DNA from: JANQOH01 sp965201115
GTDB taxonomy: Bacteria; Pseudomonadota; Alphaproteobacteria; UBA7887
Reading direction: 5' to 3'
DNA length: 64,000 nucleotides
NCBI GenBank assembly: GCA_965201115.1
Contig: OZ241745.1
Span: forward strand, 1,736,001 to 1,800,000
Shown here: in pieces, positions 34,866-42,655 of the stretch
How the letters are laid out: each line of letters starts with the position of its first letter
Position numbering within the stretch: the stretch's first letter is position 1
The notes under the pieces: model-generated
Told to the model about the DNA's origin: nothing
Databases searched by the model: none
What the model saw: only the letters and a program-made list of their open reading frames with translations
Program-made: the position numbers and the translations under genes

Positions 34866-37831
34866 TCTCGATCCCGGCGCATCGGAATTTCGTCGGGGTT
34901 CTCGCCGGGGAATTGCTTGCGCGGCGCGGCGGCGACCCGGCGGCGCTGGCGCGCGTCACGGTTCTGCTGCCGACGCGGCGCTCCGCGCGCGCGCTGCGCG
35001 AGGAGCTCGCGCGCCGCAACGGCGGCCCGTTGCTTCTGCCGCGCATCCGCCTCCTCGGCGATCTCGACGAGGACGACGCGCCGGACGCGCACGGCGAGGA
35101 CGACGCCGGAGAAGAGCGCGCGGGCGCGCCGCCGGCCATCGCCCCGCTCGAGCGCCGGCTGTTGCTGGCGGAGCTCGTGCGCAAGGCGCGGCCGCGCGTC
35201 TCCGGCGCCCAGGCGCTCGCCCACGCTTCCGCGCTCGCGGAGCTTCTCGATGAAATGCAGAGCGCGCGCGTGGATTTCGCCGCGCTCGACACGCTCGTCG
35301 AGGGCGAGCACGCAGAGCATTGGCAACGGACGCTGGAGTTTCTGCGCATCGTGACCGAGCAGTGGCCGCGCATTCTCGCTGAGCGCGGGCTGACGGATCC
35401 CGCCGCGCGCCGGGTGTCGATGCTCGAACGCCTCGCCGGGGCGTGGCGCGCGGCGCCGCCCGACGCGCCCGTCGTTGCCGCCGGCTCGACCGGCAGCGCG
35501 CCCGCCGCGGCGGACCTGCTGGCGGTCGTGGCGCGCCTGCCGCGGGGCATCGTCGTTCTGCCCGGCCTGGACCGCGCGCTCGACGATGCGAGCTGGGAGG
35601 CGCTGGCCGAAACCCACCCGCAGTTCGGGCTGAAAACGCTGCTCGCGCGGTTCGGCGTGGAGCGCCGCGAAGTGGGCGCGTGGCCGGAAGCCGCGACCGA
35701 ATCGGACGATGCGGAAGACGTGAGAGACGCGGGAGACGCCGCCGCCGCGGCGGCGCGCGCGGCGTTAATTCGCGAGGCGATGCGCCCCGGCGCGACGGCG
35801 GAGGCGTGGCGGGCGCTCGACGATCTCGACCCGCGGGCGATCGAGGGGCTGGACATCGCGTCGTGCCCTGACGAGCAGGCGGAAGCCGACACGATTGCGC
35901 TCGCCATGCGGCGCGCGCTGGAGACGCCGGGGCGCTCGGCGGCGCTGGTCACGGCCGACCGCGGGCTGGCGCGCCGCGTCCGCGCGGCGCTTGGCCGCTG
36001 GGGGCTGGAAATCGACGATTCCGCCGGGCGGCCGCTGGCGGAAACCCCGCCGGGCGCGTTTTTGCGCCTGATCGTCGATGCGCTGGCGAACGACCTGGCG
36101 CCGGTTCCGCTGCTCGCCATGCTCAAGCATCCGCTGGCGAGCGGCGGAGAAAAGCGATTCGCGTTTCTTCGTCGCGTTCGCGCGCTCGAGCGCGGTTGCC
36201 TTCGCGGCCCGCGCCCGGGCGCGGGGTTCGCCGGCTTGCGGAAAGCGGTCGCGGCGCTGGAGAAGCCTCCGGAGGGCCTCGCGGCGTGGCTCGAACGGCT
36301 GGCCGCCGCGGCCGCGCCGCTGGCGGGCCTGCTCGCGCGCGAAAGCGTCTCGCTGGCCGACACGGCGGCGGCGCATCGCGCGTTCGCGGAATGGCTTTCC
36401 GCCGGAGAGGCCGGGGCGCCAGCGGCGTGGAAGGGCGAGGCGGGCCGGCTGTGCCGCGACGCATTCGACGAGTTCGCGCGCGCCGCGGGCGCGGCGCGGC
36501 TGCCCATCGCCGGGCGCGACTACGCCGCCTGGGCGGACGATGCGCTGGCCGGCGCGCGGCTGCGTCCGCAACGCGACGGGCATCCGCGGCTCTTTATATG
36601 GGGCGCGCTCGAGGCGCGGCTCCAGCGCGCCGATCTGACGATTCCCGGCGGTCTCAACGAGGGCAGCTGGCCACGCGAAACGGAGGGCGGGCCGTGGCTG
36701 AGCCGGCCGATGCGGCGCGAACTCGGCCTGCCGGCGCCCGAACGCGCGGTCGGCCTCGCGGCGCACGATTTCGCGCAGCTGGCGCAGGCGCCGCGCGTTC
36801 TCATGACGCGCGCCGAAAAGGCGGAGGGCGCGCCGACGGTGCAGGCGCGCTGGCTCACGCGCCTCGCCGCGGTGCTGGGCGGCGCGGGGCTTTCGGCGGA
36901 CAAGAGCGCGCAATGGGCCGCCTGGCGGGCCGCGCTCGACGCGCCGGAAGGACCGCCGCGGCCCGTGGAGCCGCCGGCGCCGCGGCCGCCGCTCGCCGCC
37001 CGGCCGCGCAGGCTTTCCGTCACGCGCATCGAGGCGTGGATGCGCGATCCCTACGAAATCTACGCGCGGCACATACTCGAACTGCGCACGCTCGACCCGA
37101 TAGACACGGACGCGGCGCAGGCGGAATACGGAACGGCCGTCCACGAGGCGCTGGCGCGCTTTATCCGCGAGAACCCCGATTCGCTCCCCGCCGACGCATT
37201 CGCGCGGCTCCTGGAAGCGGGCGAGGCGCAATTGGCGGAGACCGGCGCGCCGGAGTGGCTGCGCGCGTTTTGGCGCCCCCGCTTCGCGCGCGTGGCGGCG
37301 TGGTTCCTGGAGCGCGAGCGCGAGCGCCGCGCGGCGGGCTACGCGCCGAAAGCGGAAGTAAAGGGCGAGTTTCGTTTCGACGCGCCGGGCGGAGAGTTCG
37401 TGCTGACCGCGCGCGCCGACCGCATCGACCTCGGCCCGGGCGGGCAGGCCGAAATCATCGACTACAAGACGGGCGCGCCGCCGAGCGGCAAGGAAGTGCT
37501 CGCCGGCTACGCGCCGCAACTGCCGCTCGAGGGCGCGATACTGAAACAGGGCGGTTTTTGCGGCATCCCCGCCGCGCCGCTCGCGGCATTGTCTTACTGG
37601 CGGCTTACCGGGCGCGACCCCGCCGGTACGATTACGACGCCGAAGGACAAGCCGGCGGAGGCGCTCGCCACCGAAGCGCTGGAAGGGCTGCGCGCGCTGG
37701 TCGCCCTCTTCGACGACCCGGAAACGCCCTATCTCGCGCGCCCGGCGCCAAGGCACGCGCCGGCGTACAGCGACTACGGACACCTGGCGCGCGTGGGCGA
37801 GTGGAGCGCGGCGGGCGGAGACGGCCCGTGA
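34853..37831 (+). CDS. addB: Double-strand break repair protein AddB
   Basis: This 992-residue subunit of the AddAB helicase-nuclease matches the long alphaproteobacterial AddB. An inactivated helicase-like N-terminal region precedes a C-terminal PD-(D/E)xK nuclease with AEIIDYKTGAPP. NLTIPGGLNEGSWP-like text (LTIPGGLNEGSWPRE) and VTRIEAWMRDPYEIYARHIL are strong family marks. The start overlaps murU by 13 bases; the addA gene follows with a GTGA overlap. Confidence 0.95.
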   Translation: MAGVVSIPAHRNFVGVLAGELLARRGGDPAALARVTVLLPTRRSARALREELARRNGGPLLLPRIRLLGDLDEDDAPDAHGEDDAGEERAGAPPAIAPLERRLLLAELVRKARPRVSGAQALAHASALAELLDEMQSARVDFAALDTLVEGEHAEHWQRTLEFLRIVTEQWPRILAERGLTDPAARRVSMLERLAGAWRAAPPDAPVVAAGSTGSAPAAADLLAVVARLPRGIVVLPGLDRALDDASWEALAETHPQFGLKTLLARFGVERREVGAWPEAATESDDAEDVRDAGDAAAAAARAALIREAMRPGATAEAWRALDDLDPRAIEGLDIASCPDEQAEADTIALAMRRALETPGRSAALVTADRGLARRVRAALGRWGLEIDDSAGRPLAETPPGAFLRLIVDALANDLAPVPLLAMLKHPLASGGEKRFAFLRRVRALERGCLRGPRPGAGFAGLRKAVAALEKPPEGLAAWLERLAAAAAPLAGLLARESVSLADTAAAHRAFAEWLSAGEAGAPAAWKGEAGRLCRDAFDEFARAAGAARLPIAGRDYAAWADDALAGARLRPQRDGHPRLFIWGALEARLQRADLTIPGGLNEGSWPRETEGGPWLSRPMRRELGLPAPERAVGLAAHDFAQLAQAPRVLMTRAEKAEGAPTVQARWLTRLAAVLGGAGLSADKSAQWAAWRAALDAPEGPPRPVEPPAPRPPLAARPRRLSVTRIEAWMRDPYEIYARHILELRTLDPIDTDAAQAEYGTAVHEALARFIRENPDSLPADAFARLLEAGEAQLAETGAPEWLRAFWRPRFARVAAWFLERERERRAAGYAPKAEVKGEFRFDAPGGEFVLTARADRIDLGPGGQAEIIDYKTGAPPSGKEVLAGYAPQLPLEGAILKQGGFCGIPAAPLAALSYWRLTGRDPAGTITTPKDKPAEALATEALEGLRALVALFDDPETPYLARPAPRHAPAYSDYGHLARVGEWSAAGGDGP

Positions 37832-40800
37832 GCGCCGCCGCGCCGCGCGCCGACGACGCCCAACGCGCGGCCGCCGACCCGGGCGCGTCGGTCTGGGTCG
37901 ACGCCTCGGCGGGGTCGGGCAAGACGACCGTTCTCGTCAATCGCGTGCTGCGCCTTCTGCTCGGAGTCGGCGCGGAGGCCGTGGAGCCGCGGCGCATTCT
38001 CTGCCTCACATTCACCAGGGCCGCCGCGGCCGAAATGGCGATCCGCCTGAATGAGCGCCTGGCGGGCTGGGCGGTCGCGGGCGACGCGGAATTGGCGGCG
38101 GAACTCGAGGCGCTGACCGGCGCGCCTCCCGGGGGCGCCCTGCGCGCGTCCGCGCGGCAACTCCTGGCGCGCGTGCTCGAAACGCCGGGCGGCATGAGAA
38201 TCCAGACCATCCACGCCTTTTGCCAATCGGCGCTGCGCCGCTTCCCGCTCGAGGCGAACGTGCCGCCGCATTTCGAGGTCATGGACGAGCGCGACGCCAA
38301 GGCGCTGATGCGGGACGCGCAAAACGAAATCATCGCCGGGCTGGGCGCCGCCACGCCAAGCCTGCGCCGCGCGCTCGATACGGTGACGCGCAACGTCCAC
38401 GAGACGCGGCTGATGACCGACTTGCTGGCGGAACTCGCGCACGAACGCGGGCGCGTCCAGCGCGCGATACGCGAAGCGGGCGGGATCGACGGCCTGATCG
38501 ACATGCTCCACGACGCGGTGGGCATCGCGCGCGGGACCGCGCCGGAAGACACGCTGCGCGCCGCCTGCGCGCCCGGCGCCGGCGTGGAAAGGGAGTTGCG
38601 CGCGCTCGCAAACGCCTTGTGCGCATACGGCAGCCCGACGGACCGCCGGCGCGGGGAGGCCGTGGCCGACTGGCTCGACGCCGGCGCCGATGGCCGCTTC
38701 GGCCGATTCGGTCCGTATCGCGAGGTATTCCTCACGAAACAGGGCGCGCCGCGCGCCAAGCTGGCGACCAATGCGGTTGTCCGCGCGGCGCCGGAAGCCG
38801 TCGAGGCGGCGGAGGCCGAGGCGGACCGCCTGCTCATGGCGGAACAGGACCGCCGGCGCGCGGTCGTCGCGGGCGCCACCGCGGCGCTGCTCGGGTTCGG
38901 CGACGCGGTGCTGAACGCCTACGAAACCCGCAAGCGCGCGCTCGGCAAGTTCGATTACGACGACCTCATCCTGGCGGCGCGCGACCTGCTGGCCGATCCG
39001 GGCCGGGCGGCATGGGCGCTCTACAAGCTCGACGGCGGCCTCGACCACATCCTCATCGACGAAGCGCAAGACACCAACCCGGACCAGTGGGAAATCGTGC
39101 GCGCGCTGACCGGCGAGTTCTTCGCCGGCGAAGGCGCGCGCGGCGCGGCCCGCACCTTGTTTGCCGTCGGCGACCCGAAACAGTCGATCTACCGCTTCCA
39201 GCGCGCCGACCCGGAGAAGTTCGTGGAATACCGGCGGCTGTTCGCCGCCGCGGCGCGCGGCGCGAAACTCCCGTGGAAGGAAGCGCCGCTGGAGTTTTCG
39301 TTCCGCTCGGTCGAGCCGGTGCTGGCGGCGGTCGATGCGGCGTTCGCGCAACCGGGGGCCGATTCGGGCGTGCGCTTCGAGGACCGCGAAGTGCGCCACG
39401 AAGCGCGGCGCAAGGGCCAGGAAGGCCTCGTCGAACTCCGCCCGCAAACCGGAGGCGACGCCGCCGAGCCGCCGGCGCCGTGGAAACCGCCGGTGGAGCG
39501 CATCGCGCCGCGCGCCGCCGACGAGCTCCTCGCCGCCGAGCTCGCCGAGCGAATCCGCGCCATGTGCAACGGCGGCGCATGGCTCGCAAGCCGCAACCGG
39601 CCCGCAAGGCCCGGCGACGTGCTGGTGCTCATGCGCCGCCGCAACCGCTTCATGTACGAACTGGTGCGGCGCCTCAAGGCCGCGGGAGTCCCGGTGGCAG
39701 GGGTCGATCGGCTGGCGCTTACGGAGCACATCGCCGTCATGGACCTGATGGCGCTCGGCCGCTTCGCGCTGTTCCCGGACGACGATCTGAGCCTGGCCGA
39801 AGCGCTCAAGAGCCCGCTGTTCGGGTTCGACGACGATGCGCTGTTCGCCATCGCCCACGGCCGCAAGCCCCGGTCGCTCTGGCGCGCCCTGCGCGACAAG
39901 GCCGGGTCGGGCGCGCTCTTCGCCGGCGCGGCGGAGCGTCTGCGGGAAACGCTGCGGGCCGCGGACCGGAAGACGCCGTTCGAGTTCTACGCCGATATCC
40001 TGGCGGGCGGCGGCGGGCGGCGGCGGTTCCTCGCGCGGCTCGGCGGCGAGGCGGCGGAGCCGCTCGACGAATTTCTCGCCCAGGCGCTGGCCTGCGAACG
40101 CGCCAACGCGCCCAGCCTGCAAGGGTTCCTGCACTGGCTCGAAAGCGGCGACACCGATGTGAAACGCGACCCCGGCGGCGGGGGGGGCAACGCGGTGCGC
40201 GCGATGACCGTCCACGGCGCGAAGGGCATGGAGGCGCCCATCGTCATTTTGCCCGACACCGCGCAGACGCCGCGCGCGCACGCGCATCTCGTGTGGGCGC
40301 CGGACGGCCGCCTCGTGCTGTGGCCGGTGCGCAAGGACGATTGGGACGCGCTCGCGACCGAGTGGCGCGAACACGCCGACCGCGGCGACCGCGACGAATA
40401 CCGCCGCCTGCTCTATGTCGCGATGACCCGCGCCGAGGACCGCCTGCTCGTATGCGGCTGGCGATCGGGGAATAGGCAAGACCCCGAATCGTGGCATGCC
40501 ATCGTCGCCGGCGCGCTGACGGCGCTGGACGCCGAGGAGAGCGGCGGCGCGGACGACGCGGAGCCGGTGTTGACCCTGCGCGCCGCGCAGACCGAGGCGC
40601 CGGACAGGGCCGACCGCGCGGACGCGCCGCCGCCGGACGCGGCGCCGGAGCGGCCCGGCTGGATGGACCGCCCTCCGCCCGCCGCGGCGCCGGGCGAGGG
40701 GCGCCGTTCGGCGCGCGCCCGGCCGGCCTGGGCGCCGGAGGCCGAGGCGCGCGGACGGCGGCTCCACCGCCTGCTGCAGGTTTGGCCGCATCTGCCGCCG

Positions 40801-41178
40801 GACGCCGCCGAATCGGAGCGAGCCGCGGTCGAGGGGACGGTCGCGCTGGTGCGCCGCGACCCCGTTTTCGCGCCGATCTTCGGCTCGGACGCGCTGCCCG
40901 AGGCGGCGGTCGCCGCGCCGGGCGCGCAGGCGGGCTACGGGCGAATCGACCGCTTGGCGGTGACGCCCGAAGCGGTGCTGGCGGTCGATTTCAAGTCCGG
41001 CGGCGCGCCGGAAGATATCGCGCGCCCGCCAAGGGCTTATATGCGGCAGATGGCGGCCTACCGCGCCGCGCTCGCGGAAATCTTCCCCGGCAAGCCGATT
41101 CGCTGCGCGCTGGTCTGGATCGATCGCTGCGCGCTGGCGCCGCTGGACGCCGCGGCGCTCGACCGCGCGGCGGCTTGA
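37828..41178 (+). CDS. addA: Double-strand break repair helicase AddA
   Basis: This 1116-residue UvrD-like helicase/nuclease pairs with AddB for recombination and break repair. The GTG start overlaps the addB stop. It has Walker A DASAGSGKTTVL, CLTFTRAAAAEM, IQTIHAFCQS, Walker B ILIDEAQDTNPDQWE, GDPKQSIYRFQRADP, MTVHGAKGMEAPIVIL and a C-terminal nuclease with LAVDFKSGG. Confidence 0.96.
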   Translation: MSAAAPRADDAQRAAADPGASVWVDASAGSGKTTVLVNRVLRLLLGVGAEAVEPRRILCLTFTRAAAAEMAIRLNERLAGWAVAGDAELAAELEALTGAPPGGALRASARQLLARVLETPGGMRIQTIHAFCQSALRRFPLEANVPPHFEVMDERDAKALMRDAQNEIIAGLGAATPSLRRALDTVTRNVHETRLMTDLLAELAHERGRVQRAIREAGGIDGLIDMLHDAVGIARGTAPEDTLRAACAPGAGVERELRALANALCAYGSPTDRRRGEAVADWLDAGADGRFGRFGPYREVFLTKQGAPRAKLATNAVVRAAPEAVEAAEAEADRLLMAEQDRRRAVVAGATAALLGFGDAVLNAYETRKRALGKFDYDDLILAARDLLADPGRAAWALYKLDGGLDHILIDEAQDTNPDQWEIVRALTGEFFAGEGARGAARTLFAVGDPKQSIYRFQRADPEKFVEYRRLFAAAARGAKLPWKEAPLEFSFRSVEPVLAAVDAAFAQPGADSGVRFEDREVRHEARRKGQEGLVELRPQTGGDAAEPPAPWKPPVERIAPRAADELLAAELAERIRAMCNGGAWLASRNRPARPGDVLVLMRRRNRFMYELVRRLKAAGVPVAGVDRLALTEHIAVMDLMALGRFALFPDDDLSLAEALKSPLFGFDDDALFAIAHGRKPRSLWRALRDKAGSGALFAGAAERLRETLRAADRKTPFEFYADILAGGGGRRRFLARLGGEAAEPLDEFLAQALACERANAPSLQGFLHWLESGDTDVKRDPGGGGGNAVRAMTVHGAKGMEAPIVILPDTAQTPRAHAHLVWAPDGRLVLWPVRKDDWDALATEWREHADRGDRDEYRRLLYVAMTRAEDRLLVCGWRSGNRQDPESWHAIVAGALTALDAEESGGADDAEPVLTLRAAQTEAPDRADRADAPPPDAAPERPGWMDRPPPAAAPGEGRRSARARPAWAPEAEARGRRLHRLLQVWPHLPPDAAESERAAVEGTVALVRRDPVFAPIFGSDALPEAAVAAPGAQAGYGRIDRLAVTPEAVLAVDFKSGGAPEDIARPPRAYMRQMAAYRAALAEIFPGKPIRCALVWIDRCALAPLDAAALDRAAA

Positions 41179-41233
41179 CCGCGCCGGGGCGGGCCGATAT
41201 AATGGGCGCAACCGCTGGGAAGGGAGCGCGCCA

Positions 41234-41557
41234 ATGGCTACAGCCGCAGTGTCCGACGCGAGTTTCGAACGCGACGTTCTGGAATCCGACGTCCCGGTCG
41301 TGGTCGATTTCTGGGCCGAGTGGTGCGGCCCGTGCAAGTCGATCGCGCCGGCATTGGAAGAACTCGCCGTCGAGTTCGGCGGCCGCGTCGCCGTCGCCAA
41401 GATGAACATCGACGACAACCCGCAGACGCCCACCCGCTACCAAGTGCGCGGCATCCCCACCCTGCTGCTCTTCAAGGGCGGCGAGGCGGTCGCCATGAAG
41501 GTAGGCGCCGCCCCGAAAAGCGACCTGACGAGCTGGGTCGAGTCGAACATCGACTGA
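41234..41557 (+). CDS. trxA: Thioredoxin
   Basis: This 107-residue thioredoxin has the WCGPC active site (WAEWCGPCK) and the GIPTLLLF cis-proline loop. It starts at ATG 41234 with GGGAGC upstream. It stands at the end of the addBA block, as in many alphaproteobacteria. No recognisable terminator follows; repeats begin about 100 bases on. Confidence 0.96.
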   Translation: MATAAVSDASFERDVLESDVPVVVDFWAEWCGPCKSIAPALEELAVEFGGRVAVAKMNIDDNPQTPTRYQVRGIPTLLLFKGGEAVAMKVGAAPKSDLTSWVESNID

Positions 41558-41649
41558 CGGCCGGCGCGCCCGGCCCCTCTACCGCAACCGCTCGCCGAAA
41601 CGGGCCGCCGCCGCAATAACCCCGCCGCACTTCCCGGAACCGCAGGCGT

Positions 41650-42370
41650 TTCCGCGCGGCGCGCTTCTTGGGTGCGCGGGCGTCTCGCCCGCCCGTTGCC
41701 GACCCACGCGATGCTGCGGGGGGAGGCGCAACCCCGCCGAAGGCGGGGCCCGGGACCGCGGGCATCCTGCCCGCACGTTTCCGCGGGCCGCGATATTGCC
41801 GGGAGAAGCGCGGTCATTGCGCCCCGTCCGCCAACGTTCGCGGCAGTTGCGACGTGCGGGCGGGGACGCCCGCGCACCCAGGCAGTCCGCGCCTTCGGCG
41901 CGGGAGCGGGCAGGCCGCCCAACCCGCTGGCCATGAGTCCGCGATGCCGGATACAGGGCCGCGGCGCGCTTCCTGGGTGCGCGGGCGTCTCGCCCGCACG
42001 TTTCCACGCGGCGCGGTGTTGCCGGGAGAAGCGCGGTCGCTTGCCCCGCCGGCCATCGTTCGCGCGGGTTGGCGGCGTGCGGGCGGGGACGCCCGCGGTC
42101 CCGGGCCCCGCCTTCGGCGCGGGAGCGGGCAGGCCGCCCGACCCGCCGGCCATGAGTCGGCGGCGCCGGATACAGGGCCGCGGCGCACTTCCCGGGTGCG
42201 CGGGCATCCTGCCCGCACGTTTGCGCGCGGCACGGCGTGGCCGGGAGAAGCGCGGTCATTGCGCCCCGCCCGCCGACTTTCGCGGCGGTTGCGACGTGCG
42301 GGCGAGACGCCCGCGCACCCAGGAAGCGCGCCGCGGTCCCGGGCCCCGCCTTCGGCGGGGTTGCGCCGCC
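41650..42370. repeat. Array of dispersed hairpin repeats in both orientations
   Basis: At least five hairpin units are visible. CCCCGCC-GAA-GGCGGGG lies near 41733, followed by CCGCGGGCATCCTGCCCGC. Inverted forms (CCCCGCC-TTC-GGCG) are near 42108 and 42346. GCGCGGGAGCGGGCAGGCCGCCC-type segments repeat near 41900 and 42120 with about 220 bases between them. The region has no credible gene. It separates trxA from the surface lipoprotein gene. Confidence 0.85.
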
Positions 42371-42525
42371 GATTCGGCGGGCGCGTTCGATTCGCGGGCC
42401 GGCGGGGCCGCGCGGCGGCGCGCGGCGTCCGAATTGCAGAACGCACCGCGAATATCCGGCCTTGACGACGAAAAAAAACTTCCCTGTGCCTCTTGCGTTC
42501 CCGTTTGCGCGTTTCGCGGCGGCAT

Positions 42526-42544
42526 GTTACGCTGGTGACGTAAC
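42526..42544. promoter_or_regulatory. Inverted repeat, possible operator of the lipoprotein gene
   Basis: GTTACG and CGTAAC form a perfect six-base inverted repeat around a seven-base centre, directly before the 12-bp tandem array. Its position fits a regulator site, or the edge of the promoter. No clear -35/-10 pair is assigned; TTGCGC-17-TACGCT overlapping it is weak. Confidence 0.4.
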
Positions 42545-42634
42545 TTCACGGGGCCCTTCACGGGGCCCTTCACGGGGCCCTTCACGGGGCCCTTCACGGG
42601 GCCCTTCACGGGGCCCTTCACGGGGCCCTTCACG
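42545..42634. repeat. 12-bp tandem repeat, 7.5 copies, upstream of lipoprotein gene
   Basis: TTCACGGGGCCC is repeated seven times perfectly and then breaks after TTCACG. The array ends 21 bases before the chosen ATG and just before AGGAGGG. Perfect copies indicate recent expansion or homogenisation. Copy number could change by slippage and alter spacing between promoter and ribosome site. Confidence 0.95.
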
Positions 42635-42655
42635 ATGAGGAGGGACCTCGTAACC

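Noticed and set aside
36196..37827. N-terminal extension of addA over addB
   Set aside because: The upstream frame is an antiphase read of addB; the AddA fold starts at GTG 37828.
37774..41433. Very long antisense frame opposite addA
   Set aside because: Arg/Gln/Ala-rich translation typical of mirror frames in GC-rich DNA, with no motif.
42545..42634. 12-bp direct repeats as a CRISPR array
   Set aside because: There are no spacers; copies are head-to-tail without unique sequence and no cas genes are near.
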